Virus record (IMG/VR): IMGVR_UViG_3300022200_000032
Location: 1-64,000 of that record
Direction: 5' to 3' (one strand)
Origin: a virus
Length of the DNA stretch: 64,000 bases
A program made the position numbers and the translations under genes. Every line of letters begins with the position of its first letter. Position 1 is the first letter of the stretch. Shown here one piece after another: positions 6,524-15,734 of the stretch. The notes under the pieces are model-generated. The model did no database searches. It saw only the letters and a program-made list of their open reading frames with translations, and was not told where the DNA came from.

Positions 6524-7404
6524 AGGAATATAATGACGCTCTTAAAGAAGTTCTCGATCGCGGGCAAGACCGCACTGACCGCACTGGTGTCGGGACTCGC
6601 AGCATATTTGGTCTTCAAACTCGTTATAATATCCGTGGGCATTTCCCTGCTGTCACTACTAAACGGTTAGCATGGAAGGCTGTTGTTTCAGAACTGCTAT
6701 GGTTTATCGAAGGGTCAGGTGATGAACGTAGACTAGCAGAAATTCTACACGGCACACGCGATCCAGAAAAGAAAACTATTTGGACTGCTAACGCAGAAGC
6801 AAACTACTGGGCGCCAAAAGCACAATGCCCAGGCGACTTAGGTCGTGTTTATGGCGTACAGTGGCGGACTTGGCGCAAGTTTAATAATTATTCCAATGAA
6901 TCAGATTTAGAAGTTGGTCATTATCAAGAAATTGATCAACTTCAAAATTTAATTGAAGGTATCAAGCGCGATCCATTTGGACGCAGACATATTTTAACTG
7001 CTTGGAATCCTGGTGAATTAGACCAAATGGCACTTCCGCCATGTCACGTGTTAAGCCAGTTTTATGTAAGTGACGATGGCGAATTAAGTTGCCAAATGTA
7101 TCAGCGTTCAGCAGATATGTTCCTAGGTGTTCCATTTAATATTGCTAGCTATAGTTTGCTCACATACATAATTGCACAGGTATGTGATTTAACACCTGGT
7201 ACATTTGTACATACCATTGGTGACGCTCACATCTATCTCAATCACATAGGTCAAGTTAAAGAACAATTATCTAGAGATCCATTACCTCTGCCAACTTTAT
7301 GGCTTAATCCAGATATTAAACGTATCGACAACTTTGCAATGGATGATATTCAGCTTCAAAATTACGAATCCCATCCGCCTATCAAAGCCCCGATGGCAGT
7401 ATGA
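6520..7404 (+). CDS. td: thymidylate synthase, ThyA type
   Basis: It methylates dUMP to dTMP using methylene-tetrahydrofolate, producing the dihydrofolate that the preceding gene product recycles. It is 294 residues. Diagnostic motifs are DRTGVGT near 20-26, RDPFGRRHI (about 150-158), the catalytic cysteine Cys175 in ALPPCH, and SCQMYQRSADMFLGVPFN with the Asn that reads the base. The folate/dUMP segment HIYLNH is also present. It is the classical ThyA enzyme, not the flavin-dependent ThyX found in many cyanophages. It overlaps both neighbours by 4 bases (ATGA). Confidence 0.95.
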   Translation: MKEYNDALKEVLDRGQDRTDRTGVGTRSIFGLQTRYNIRGHFPAVTTKRLAWKAVVSELLWFIEGSGDERRLAEILHGTRDPEKKTIWTANAEANYWAPKAQCPGDLGRVYGVQWRTWRKFNNYSNESDLEVGHYQEIDQLQNLIEGIKRDPFGRRHILTAWNPGELDQMALPPCHVLSQFYVSDDGELSCQMYQRSADMFLGVPFNIASYSLLTYIIAQVCDLTPGTFVHTIGDAHIYLNHIGQVKEQLSRDPLPLPTLWLNPDIKRIDNFAMDDIQLQNYESHPPIKAPMAV

Positions 7405-7640
7405 CACGCATTAAAATTTTAGAATTTAATGTTGGCGATGTAGATAATCTCGATCTCGTTGCTAGCATGATTGTTGAAAGCAAACTTAAAGGCACAAAGC
7501 AAGGGCAATGGGCTCTTGACAATTCTAAAGATATACGTTATAGTATTTCAGAACAAGCTGAAGTTTTAAACTATATTATTCGCGTAGAAGCAGAAGTAGA
7601 AGATTCTGCTGCGACTTATTTTAATTTGCGTTGGGGATAA
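7401..7640 (+). CDS. small phage protein (79 aa), relative of the 4434 protein
   Basis: No function is recognised. It is coupled to thymidylate synthase by a 4-base overlap and is followed after one base by the epimerase gene. The segment QWALDN ... RYSI and the end EDSAATYFNLRW match in order those of the 95-residue protein at 4434-4721. The two are probably paralogues of a short phage-specific family. Confidence 0.7.
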   Translation: MTRIKILEFNVGDVDNLDLVASMIVESKLKGTKQGQWALDNSKDIRYSISEQAEVLNYIIRVEAEVEDSAATYFNLRWG

Positions 7641-7641
7641 C

Positions 7642-8598
7642 ATGAGAGCAATGGTTGTAGGTGGTGCTGGGTTTATTGGGCACCACGTAGTCAAAGAACT
7701 TCGAGATTTAGATCACGAATGTATCGTCCTAGATAATTGGACTACCTACGGTATCCTAGAACCCAAAGCACATCAAAAGTTAATCGACGAACGCATTGAT
7801 TATATGGGACACCCTACAATGTGTCCGTGGGATATTGCTAGTACCAATCATATTAACTCGAGTTTTGAACGACATAACCCCGACGTTGTTATCCACTTAG
7901 CAAGTTTTCCACGTGCTAAAATTGTGAACACTAATCCATTGATGGCTCGTCATACTATGATTGATGGGCTAGAAAACCTGTTAACTGCGTCAGTTAATAC
8001 AGGTGTTAAGCGTTTTGTGTATATTAGTTCATCTATGGTATATGGCGACTTTGAAGGTGGCGTCACTGAAGATACTCCGTGTAAGCCTGGAAGCATTTAT
8101 GCTGCATACAAACACGCAGGCGAACTATTAACTAAACACTTTGCAGATAAGCACGATATGGATTATGCTGTTGTGCGTCCAAGTGCTGTGTATGGTCCTC
8201 GCGATGTCGAGGATCGCGTAGTAAGCAAGTTCTTTATGAACGCCATTCAGGATAAACCACTTAATGTAAATGGTATAAATGAAAAACTAGACTTCTCATT
8301 TGTAGAAGACGTAGCGCACGGTATTGTACTTGCTGCTACACATCCACTTGCTATGAATGAAACATTTAATATCACACGGGGCGAAGAGGACACTATCCTA
8401 CGTGCTGCTGAACTTGTTCGAGCAATTGTAGGCAAGGGCGATATTAATGTGCGCGAACGTGATATGAGTATGCCATCCCGTGGATACCTGAGTACAGACA
8501 AAGCATACCGGTTATTAAACTACGAACCACGTACTAACATAGATCAAGGATTCCCGCTTTATTATGAGTGGATTCAAAATTCCCTTCTTCGGGCTTGA
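7642..8598 (+). CDS. NAD-dependent sugar epimerase/dehydratase (extended SDR)
   Basis: This is a 318-residue extended short-chain dehydrogenase of the GalE/dTDP-glucose dehydratase type, acting on nucleotide sugars. The NAD-binding motif GGAGFIG is at residues 7-13, the catalytic Ser is in YISSSM (about 128-132), and the Tyr-x3-Lys pair is Tyr153/Lys157. The C-terminal substrate domain is present, with RPSAVYGPRD and DFSFVEDVA. It overlaps the aminotransferase gene by 35 bases. Together they would oxidise or epimerise and then aminate a nucleotide sugar. The exact substrate cannot be told. Confidence 0.88.
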   Translation: MRAMVVGGAGFIGHHVVKELRDLDHECIVLDNWTTYGILEPKAHQKLIDERIDYMGHPTMCPWDIASTNHINSSFERHNPDVVIHLASFPRAKIVNTNPLMARHTMIDGLENLLTASVNTGVKRFVYISSSMVYGDFEGGVTEDTPCKPGSIYAAYKHAGELLTKHFADKHDMDYAVVRPSAVYGPRDVEDRVVSKFFMNAIQDKPLNVNGINEKLDFSFVEDVAHGIVLAATHPLAMNETFNITRGEEDTILRAAELVRAIVGKGDINVRERDMSMPSRGYLSTDKAYRLLNYEPRTNIDQGFPLYYEWIQNSLLRA

Positions 8599-9625
8599 AC
8601 GCCAGCACGCTTATTTAAAAGACGAATTACTAGAAGCAACCGACCGTGTTCTTGCTAGTGGGCAATGGATGGCTGGCGAAAACACAGAACAACTCGAGCA
8701 GTGGCTAGCACATAAAAATCATAGCCAGTACGCAATCACTACACACTCGGGCACTATTGCACTAGAAGCAATCGCAAAATACTACGAACGTTCTAATTAT
8801 ATTCCTGTTAAACGTGTGTTAATTCCTACACTAACATTTCCTGCTACTGCTAATGCATTTATTAATTCAGGATGGGATGTTGAGTTTTTAGATTGTAATC
8901 GTAATGGACAAGTGGAATGGCACAAACATGTGGATGGTAGCACAGAAGGTATTGCTGTTGGAGTTGGGTTATATGGCGAGTCAGTTTGGAATCATCCGCA
9001 TCTACCATTTATTGAGGATGGCGCACAGCATTGGTTAGCAGATGATTGCAGGCATCAAGGGTTAGCAACCACTATTTCATTTGATCCTACTAAAAACTTA
9101 CCTAGCACAGGCAACGGTGGCGCTATTGTTACTAATTCGGAAGTTATGTATGAATGGTTAAAGGGATACTTTAATCACGGAAAACATCACGTTCCATTTG
9201 CAGGCACAAACGCACGCATGAGCGAATTAGAAGCAGCACACTTATTGGTTCGTAAGAACTACTTGTTGGATTGGCAAAATAAGCGTCGGGCTATTGCTAA
9301 ACACTGGATCTATCGCTTTTCAGATACACCAGTTCGTGTTGTTATGAGCGATGTTATGTCGCACGGACTACAGAAATTTGTTATTGAAGTTGATAATAGA
9401 GATTATATACGAGTTCAGCTAGCAAGTGATGGTATCGAAACTCGCATTCATTATGAAAAGCCATTGCACGAACTAAAGCAATATGAAAAGTATAAAGGGC
9501 CAAACATGATGAGTGTTGCTAGTAGTTTAACTAGACGTGTATTAAGTTTGCCGTTTTATCCTGATTTGTCCGGCGACGAAGTAGAGTTTATAGCTGAACG
9601 GGTTCTACATTATACACGGAAATAA
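8564..9625 (+). CDS. DegT/DnrJ/EryC1/StrS-family aminotransferase
   Basis: This 353-residue PLP enzyme family transfers an amino group to keto-sugars or keto-cyclitols. The schiff-base lysine is Lys177 in SFDPTKNLPSTGNGG. The cofactor-binding Asp is in FIEDGAQ (about 149-155), and THSGTIAL (60-67) is the phosphate-binding segment. Length is near the family norm (about 370). It overlaps the epimerase by 35 bases and its 3' end overlaps the convergent 9588 gene by 38 bases. Ribosome binding is weak, suggesting coupling to the epimerase. I infer it makes an aminosugar or aminocyclitol unit used by the island. Confidence 0.88.
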   Translation: MSGFKIPFFGLERQHAYLKDELLEATDRVLASGQWMAGENTEQLEQWLAHKNHSQYAITTHSGTIALEAIAKYYERSNYIPVKRVLIPTLTFPATANAFINSGWDVEFLDCNRNGQVEWHKHVDGSTEGIAVGVGLYGESVWNHPHLPFIEDGAQHWLADDCRHQGLATTISFDPTKNLPSTGNGGAIVTNSEVMYEWLKGYFNHGKHHVPFAGTNARMSELEAAHLLVRKNYLLDWQNKRRAIAKHWIYRFSDTPVRVVMSDVMSHGLQKFVIEVDNRDYIRVQLASDGIETRIHYEKPLHELKQYEKYKGPNMMSVASSLTRRVLSLPFYPDLSGDEVEFIAERVLHYTRK

Positions 9626-11615
9626 AGTACTCGCTTAACCATTTCCATTCGTAAGTTTTGCGAAGTTCATCAAAGTTTCCATCAACATTTTCATAGTAAG
9701 CAACACCATCTGCTGCGCCGCGCTTACTCCATTCTCCAATTGCACCGTCGCCTTTAGTTAACCATTGCTTTAAACGATACTGTGTATCCATTGTGGGGTC
9801 TGAATCCTTCAATTTAATCGCTTCACGGAATGCTGAACGCCATGCCGTCCATGGATCGTCTGCATAGTTAGCAATGCCACTTAACACAGGGACCACTTCG
9901 TGTTCCTGATCTAGTGTAAAGTCAAGACCTTGTGCTTTATTGTGTAGTGTTAAATCTTTGTGGTATGCAATCATTGCCATGTGTCCATATTCCAAACCAT
10001 TGACCGGATTTCGTGCATGAAAGATATAATGCTTATTCTTTTGCATGCGATCTGGTTGCCATGACCAATCAAAGTTTTCATCTACAGTCAGTTTAGCAAA
10101 CACACAAAATGCCCATGGTGTTTCGCTTAAACGCAATGCCGCCTGATATGCTTCCACACGTCCATTGATTCCATCACTGCGTACTACTCTATTGGGTTTG
10201 CCGCGCATTATTTCTTGTAGATGCTTCCAGTTTTTTTCAGCAATTTTTTCTCCATTAGAAATAAACACAACATCTAGTGGTTTGTCGATTAGCGTACTAC
10301 TATATGTTTTGTCAATATAAGGATAATCATACAATTCCCCAAAGATATGCGTTTTTGCGTCTCTAGGCACTACTACTACACTATTTCCTGTAGAAAGAGG
10401 CGTAATAGTGCGTGTTTTTTCTCTCCATAACGGAATAACTGGAGTGTTATCAACGAATCGGTCAGTAAATAATGTTAAAGGTTCCAAAAACGTATGTTCT
10501 TTAACAGCATCAACAATTGAATTACCATCTGTGTGTACTTCAGGAATATGCCAACGGGGAACATCGATATTGTCAACAAAATGGATCGTATCGTACCATT
10601 CAAGCAATTCAGTATTGGTAATGCGAACATTAAACGTTGGTATATTAATTAGAAACGTATCGCCAAACTTTTCGCCATTGCTTGGAAAAACATGTAACAT
10701 GGTTCCTTGCCATAATTCTGGATGCCAGGTGAAATCAAATTTAGAATAGTCACATACGCTTGAACATACCCATACATACTCGTGTTCTTCGCGTGATAAT
10801 ATACGCTGCAATGTGCCTTTATAGCTTGATATAAACCGAGCTATTTTTTTAACTGTCAATCCTTTTGATTCTAGCTGTTGTTTTACCTGTTCTGTTTCTT
10901 TGTTGCCGTGATCAATAAGATACACTTCTTTAGCAATAGAAATGTTTTTAACATTTGCTTGTGTCACGTATTTGGTTGCGCTGGCACCTTTGATTTCATA
11001 TAACGGTCCGCCAGTTTTTTGCCATTGTGTACCAAACTGGTAATTGTATGGTGGCTCTGTATTATCTGGATGCCAGGTATAATCAAATCCTTCGAGCTCA
11101 ACTCCTGCTGGAATCACCCAATTTGGGTCAATTGATATTTTACTTACACGAGGTTCCGTGACATACTTTATAGCGGAAGGATCTGCACCTGAACAAATAT
11201 ACACAGGACCTCCAGTTTTTTGCCACTGTGTACCAAATTTATATATCATTGGTCCTTCTGTTGGATCTGGATGCCATGAATAATCGAAGTCTGTATATGT
11301 TGTATCGTCCCAGTTTAAATAATCTGTTCTGCGAACGGCTATCATGTCATTGTGATAATTTGTGTCTGACCATCCTGCTTTTGGATATAAACCGGTACCA
11401 GAATCTTTCTGGTGTTGGCTGGCAAATACATGTCGCTGGTGTGCTTCCCAGGGTTTAGGTTCCCAAAGAAAATCAAACTCAGAATAGTCACATAAGTAAT
11501 GTATGATCCAGAAATACCTGGTTCTGCTTAACTCTTGTGCTTCTTCTATAGACTTTACTTCACGTTCGTGAGCAAATTGATTTGGTTTTTGTCCTATATA
11601 AAATACGTCAAACAT
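9588..11615 (-). CDS. multi-domain protein with WHPD repeats and degenerate GT-A-like domain (675 aa)
   Basis: The protein contains at least five copies of a short unit of the type FD(Y/F)xWHPD followed by an aromatic (H/K)xF strand. They are near residues 48, 110, 177, 293 and about 525. Two copies are nearly identical over KFGTQWQKTGGP and QFGTQWQKTGGP. Larger units around CDYSEFDFLW and CDYSKFDFTW suggest duplicated domains. The C-terminal 200 residues (LDVVFISNGE, then HYIFHARNPVNGLEYG, then DPWTAWRSAFREAIK) match in order the glycosyltransferase-like protein at 28287-29201. The acidic DGD of that protein is replaced by AK, so this domain may be inactive. Function is unknown; a role in glycan binding or transfer is inference. 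Confidence 0.6.
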   Translation of the reverse strand: MFDVFYIGQKPNQFAHEREVKSIEEAQELSRTRYFWIIHYLCDYSEFDFLWEPKPWEAHQRHVFASQHQKDSGTGLYPKAGWSDTNYHNDMIAVRRTDYLNWDDTTYTDFDYSWHPDPTEGPMIYKFGTQWQKTGGPVYICSGADPSAIKYVTEPRVSKISIDPNWVIPAGVELEGFDYTWHPDNTEPPYNYQFGTQWQKTGGPLYEIKGASATKYVTQANVKNISIAKEVYLIDHGNKETEQVKQQLESKGLTVKKIARFISSYKGTLQRILSREEHEYVWVCSSVCDYSKFDFTWHPELWQGTMLHVFPSNGEKFGDTFLINIPTFNVRITNTELLEWYDTIHFVDNIDVPRWHIPEVHTDGNSIVDAVKEHTFLEPLTLFTDRFVDNTPVIPLWREKTRTITPLSTGNSVVVVPRDAKTHIFGELYDYPYIDKTYSSTLIDKPLDVVFISNGEKIAEKNWKHLQEIMRGKPNRVVRSDGINGRVEAYQAALRLSETPWAFCVFAKLTVDENFDWSWQPDRMQKNKHYIFHARNPVNGLEYGHMAMIAYHKDLTLHNKAQGLDFTLDQEHEVVPVLSGIANYADDPWTAWRSAFREAIKLKDSDPTMDTQYRLKQWLTKGDGAIGEWSKRGAADGVAYYENVDGNFDELRKTYEWKWLSEYFISVYNVEPVQL

Positions 11616-11623
11616 TATAAATT

Positions 11624-12745
11624 ATGATTAGAATTGATGAGTTATATGATAATACATTTTGGCCTTGGATGCAAGAAAATATTCCTGGAGTTAGAATGTT
11701 TTACTGCGATCCTCCGGGACACACCGGTGTTGAAAACTTATTTAACCGCGGTGAAGACTTTATATTAGAAAGTGATTATCTGTTTTTACATGATCAAGAA
11801 CCTGTAAACTTTGAAATATATAAAGATTTGTTTGATGACGTTGTTAGAAGAAATGATGATATTCAGCCGATTCCCGGTAATTGGAAGATAAAAGCACAAG
11901 GTGGTGTACTGGTTAGCGAGCGCGGCGAATATGTTGATCAGTTACGCCAAAGATACGGGTGGAAATCATATTATTATTTCTGGCACGGATGGGCTGCTCT
12001 CGATTGGTACAGAGGATACAACCGATCATTTTTAATCAAACGGGCCGCAGAACGAAAACCAACAAAAACCTTTATGTCTCCTAACCGCATTATTGGAGGT
12101 TATAGAGACCATCGTGTGTTGTTCTTATACGAAATATTCAAACGTGGTTTACAGAACAATCATCTCAGTGCACCACGAACTTGTCCGGTTGAGCATACTG
12201 ATATTACACATATTGCATCAAAATACCAAGATCAGATCCCAGATATCACTCGTGTGTTATCAACCGAAGAATTACCAATAACATTCGCTGGAGAAGATAC
12301 ACAAAAAATGTCCAGTTGTTGGCTAGATAATTTTAATATCGCTGCAGATAGTATGTTTTATGTCCCTACAGAAACCGTATACTTTGGCAAACGATTGCAT
12401 ATTACAGAAAAAACGTTTAAAGCAATAGCATTAGAAATGCCATTTATACTCGTGGCACCAGCACACAGTTTAGAGTATCTGCGTAGTTACGGATTTAAAA
12501 CATTTGGAAGTGTGATAGATGAAAGTTATGACGATGAAGAAGACGATTTGATTCGTTTACAAAAAGTCGGACAACTATTGGAAAACATAGAAAAATTACC
12601 AGAAAAAGAAAGAAAAAGTATCTGGAACCACTGTGTATCAATCGCAACATTTAATTATAATCATTTTTACAAAGGATCATTTGAACACATTCTTTGGAAA
12701 GAATTTGAGCTAATGCTAACTCATCTCAAGCATGATTACACATAA
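11624..12745 (+). CDS. glycosyltransferase-like protein with TEKT motif (373 aa)
   Basis: It has the same C-terminal signature as the 2004 and 12732 proteins: HITEKTFKAI near residue 258, MPFILVAP, HSLEYLRSYGFKTF, then an acidic DESYDDEEDD. The pattern resembles the donor site of GT10-type GT-B enzymes. The N-terminal half contains the acidic DYLFLHDQEP but no family I recognise. It starts only 8 bases from the divergent 9588-11615 gene, so its promoter must lie inside that gene; none is clear. Its last 14 bases overlap the next, related gene, so the two probably act together. Confidence 0.6.
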   Translation: MIRIDELYDNTFWPWMQENIPGVRMFYCDPPGHTGVENLFNRGEDFILESDYLFLHDQEPVNFEIYKDLFDDVVRRNDDIQPIPGNWKIKAQGGVLVSERGEYVDQLRQRYGWKSYYYFWHGWAALDWYRGYNRSFLIKRAAERKPTKTFMSPNRIIGGYRDHRVLFLYEIFKRGLQNNHLSAPRTCPVEHTDITHIASKYQDQIPDITRVLSTEELPITFAGEDTQKMSSCWLDNFNIAADSMFYVPTETVYFGKRLHITEKTFKAIALEMPFILVAPAHSLEYLRSYGFKTFGSVIDESYDDEEDDLIRLQKVGQLLENIEKLPEKERKSIWNHCVSIATFNYNHFYKGSFEHILWKEFELMLTHLKHDYT

Positions 12746-13940
12746 ATTTTATATAGAACGCATGGGAAAAAGCACCATGGGTGCTGCTAAACCTTATCCT
12801 AATCTGGCAAAACATCAGGCACAACCGTATACCGCCGAGTGGAGGCAGTTTAGTGTAAACTGGCCATTTTCAGAACCTGTTATGCTATTTGAGTATATGG
12901 ATTATTGGAATGTTCGCTATGAATTAGTTCAACTTAAAGATACAAACAATAACACATTTTATCCTATTGCGCTTTCATTTTTTGACTTCTCTATAGACTG
13001 GTTTACACTATTTCCTGAAGAAGTTTTAAAGCGTGTACGAAATCAAAAACTGCGAGTCCTATTTTATTATAGCGAAGGCGATAATCCTGAATTAATCAAT
13101 GAACACTTAACTCAACAATGCATTCGCTATAATATTCCTAGAGAGCAAATACTATTTGTAAGCGCAAATTCTGCGTGCAGGGATATTCCATATTTCTATC
13201 ATGTTGTTGACGATGAACTTTTGTATAACTTTCGGAATAGAAAAATTTCCCCAGTACAGTATCACGACATGTACCGTAGTAAAAAGTTTACAGCACTTGT
13301 TAGAATGCACAAATACTGGCGGGCAAATGTCATGGCACGTTTATGGGAGCATGGAAATAATCAGGAAGGATACTTTGGGTATGGTAACAAAATTACCGCA
13401 GGCGAAACAGAGGATGACAACCCTATTGAAGTAGATAGTTTTGGTAATCTACGTGAACTAACTAGATTATTTTTAAAAGAACTCCCATTCAAAGCAGATA
13501 ATTTATCCTCTGCTGAACATAATACACATACTCGCAGCGTAATAGAACATTTCCATGACAGTTATTTAAACATTGTATTAGAATCACACATGGACGTGGA
13601 TCAAAGTTATGGAGCATTCCTAACCGAAAAAACATTTAAACCAATTAAAAACGCACAACCGTTTATTATATTTGGCGGTCCTTCTAGTTTGCGCTTATTA
13701 AGAAGAATGGGTTATAAGACGTTTGAAGGCATCATTGATGCCTCATATGACGATATTGTTGATACCTCAAAGCGTTGGAAAGCTGCAATTAATTTAACCT
13801 TAGACTTAATCAACTTAAATAACAAACAGTTAAACGACTTGTACAGAACATGTCGTAACGATTTAATACACAACCAAAATTTGTTCTTAGAGAACAAACA
13901 AAACAGATTACTAAAATTATTAGAGGATATACATGAGTAG
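12732..13940 (+). CDS. glycosyltransferase-like protein with TEKT motif (402 aa)
   Basis: This is the best fit of the three related proteins to the GT10-type pattern. It has LNIVLESHMD (compare the FENS segment of fucosyltransferases), then AFLTEKTFKPI near residue 297, then AQPFIIFGGP and RRMGYKTF. The tail DASYDD aligns with DESYDD of its neighbour. The N-terminal domain has alternating hydrophobic strands compatible with a Rossmann-like fold. It overlaps the preceding paralogue by 14 bases and the following amidinotransferase by 8, forming a three-gene plus-strand unit. Substrate unknown. Confidence 0.62.
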   Translation: MITHKFYIERMGKSTMGAAKPYPNLAKHQAQPYTAEWRQFSVNWPFSEPVMLFEYMDYWNVRYELVQLKDTNNNTFYPIALSFFDFSIDWFTLFPEEVLKRVRNQKLRVLFYYSEGDNPELINEHLTQQCIRYNIPREQILFVSANSACRDIPYFYHVVDDELLYNFRNRKISPVQYHDMYRSKKFTALVRMHKYWRANVMARLWEHGNNQEGYFGYGNKITAGETEDDNPIEVDSFGNLRELTRLFLKELPFKADNLSSAEHNTHTRSVIEHFHDSYLNIVLESHMDVDQSYGAFLTEKTFKPIKNAQPFIIFGGPSSLRLLRRMGYKTFEGIIDASYDDIVDTSKRWKAAINLTLDLINLNNKQLNDLYRTCRNDLIHNQNLFLENKQNRLLKLLEDIHE

Positions 13941-14985
13941 TCCAATCAACGCTTATACTTCCTGGGATCCATTGGAAGAAGTTATTGTGGGTCGTTGTTA
14001 CCCACCTGAATATTTTGAGTTCATTCAAGATGACCAAGTACGCAATCAATTGCAAAAAGTTCTGTCAGAAACAGAAGAGGATTTAGATAATTTACAAAAG
14101 GTATGTGAAACACACGGGGCTACTGTTCGCAGACCTGAACTTTGTATCACCAAAGACCAATTCTATATCTGGCAAACAAAGAATGGTGGCGCCCCATTAC
14201 CACCATTAACTCCAAGAGATTGGCAAATTACATTAGGCGACAAATTATTGCGTGTACTACAGATGCACGAATTAGATCATATTTGCAACGATTATGAAGC
14301 TCAAGGTGGCAATGTAATTAATCCGCATAAAGCAGCAGGCGGGTATGATGAAAACTGTATTTTAAATGGTGGTTCAGCCTCATGTATTGTGCGTGTGGGT
14401 CGAGATGTGTTTTTTGATAATTCAGAATTTTTAACCGAGGCGCAAAGCGGTTGGATTAAAGAAAACGTACTAAATGACCAAGACTATCGTTTTCATGAAG
14501 CTCGTACAGAAGGTCACGGCGATGCTGTGTTTGCAATTTTAAAGCCTGGAGTTATTCTTAGCACTTATCATGCAGATGACCTTAACTTAGAAGCAGAGTT
14601 TCCTGGTTGGGATTTCTTACGTCTAAACGATAGTTCTATTATTGCTGCACAAATGATCGGACGTGTTAAAGAAGAAAATCGATTAGACGAAGCATGGTAT
14701 CTTCAGGGAGATAAACCAACTGATCAATTCCGTGACTATGTTAACAACTATCTAAGCCATTGGTTAGGATATATTGAAGAAACTGTGTTTGATGTTAACT
14801 GTTTAGTGTTAGATGAACAAAACGTTGTTTTTTCTGCTGAAAATAAAGAAGTATTCAAGTTTTGCGAAAAGCACGGCATTAATCCTATTGTATCTCCGCT
14901 GCGTCATCAGTATTTCTGGGATGGTGGTATTTCTTGTTGCACCCAAGATATTAGACGTCGCGGTGGATTAGAAACTTATCTTTAA
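13933..14985 (+). CDS. amidinotransferase family enzyme (350 aa)
   Basis: Relatives (glycine amidinotransferase, StrB) move the amidino group of arginine onto an amine. Shared features are the N-terminal SWDPLEEVIVGR, EGHGDAVFA with the catalytic His195, the strand FDVNCLVLDEQNVV, and FWDGGISCCTQDIRRRG with the nucleophile Cys335. The last segment is close to the human enzyme's catalytic loop. It is complete in length. A paralogue lies on the minus strand at 27046-28209. The gene ends tail-to-tail with the methyltransferase, their stop codons sharing TTTAAA. It probably guanidinylates an aminosugar or aminocyclitol; that is inference. Confidence 0.85.
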   Translation: MSSPINAYTSWDPLEEVIVGRCYPPEYFEFIQDDQVRNQLQKVLSETEEDLDNLQKVCETHGATVRRPELCITKDQFYIWQTKNGGAPLPPLTPRDWQITLGDKLLRVLQMHELDHICNDYEAQGGNVINPHKAAGGYDENCILNGGSASCIVRVGRDVFFDNSEFLTEAQSGWIKENVLNDQDYRFHEARTEGHGDAVFAILKPGVILSTYHADDLNLEAEFPGWDFLRLNDSSIIAAQMIGRVKEENRLDEAWYLQGDKPTDQFRDYVNNYLSHWLGYIEETVFDVNCLVLDEQNVVFSAENKEVFKFCEKHGINPIVSPLRHQYFWDGGISCCTQDIRRRGGLETYL

Positions 14986-15734
14986 AACGGTTGCATTGAA
15001 AACGGATGTGGGGGCAATTGTTTTCCGGTACAGATTGGATGATCTAGAACATGCAATGCATAAAAGTTAGGGATATTATATATCGAAGACTTTTTGCAGA
15101 TTTTCCTAAATTCATTTTTTTGGTTAAATTCTGTTATGGCCAACTCTTCTCCACAATAATCATTAAACATAAAACTGGTCTCTACGTCATCAAAATATAA
15201 AGGTAGAGCAGGTAGATATTTTGTTGCATCCATTTGAAATAGTGCTAATGCATTTTTTGTACTTGTATATTGATCTAAATCAACACTAACAAACCCCAAC
15301 ACTCTAGAAAAATTCTGGCAGAATTCTGGGATAGTATCATTAACGTCTCCAATCACAAGATTAGCCCGATTGTCAATCTTTTCAAATAATTCGTCAATAT
15401 CAATACGAAAATCTCCAGGTAACCAAAGTTCCGGATGATCTCTATGGTCGACTGGTTTAGGCATTCCACTCCCAACATCAAATCCAGTTATTGTAAAATC
15501 TATATCAAACTCTTTTTTATAGAACTCAGTGTATTCAATTAATGATAACAACCCATTGCCGTTCGCCACTCCTAGCTCGATCACATCTATATGATCTAAA
15601 TCTAGGCACTTTGCTTCCCAGATGCTCATTAACAATCCCAAAGATGTGCTGCGATTTCCGTGAATTCCCAATCCATTTGATCTGATATGACTTGCAATGT
15701 CGCGTATCTTATTCTCAATATTTTTTAGCTGCAT
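14982..15734 (-). CDS. class I SAM-dependent methyltransferase (250 aa)
   Basis: The SAM-binding motif I is IELGVANGNGLLS near residues 52-64, followed by GFDVGSG (motif II region), GDVNDTIP and FVSVDLDQY. This order is typical of a Rossmann-fold O-methyltransferase, possibly near the TylF/CmcI group. The C-terminal PNFYALHVLDHP completes the fold. The start overlaps the carbamoyltransferase end by 10 bases. Substrate unknown; the neighbourhood suggests a sugar. Confidence 0.75.
   Translation of the reverse strand: MQLKNIENKIRDIASHIRSNGLGIHGNRSTSLGLLMSIWEAKCLDLDHIDVIELGVANGNGLLSLIEYTEFYKKEFDIDFTITGFDVGSGMPKPVDHRDHPELWLPGDFRIDIDELFEKIDNRANLVIGDVNDTIPEFCQNFSRVLGFVSVDLDQYTSTKNALALFQMDATKYLPALPLYFDDVETSFMFNDYCGEELAITEFNQKNEFRKICKKSSIYNIPNFYALHVLDHPICTGKQLPPHPFSMQPF

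Noticed and set aside
11595-11623. Late promoter for the 11624 gene (TATAAAAT and TATAAATT)
   Set aside because: Neither matches the late core, and the second lies directly against the ATG, leaving no leader.
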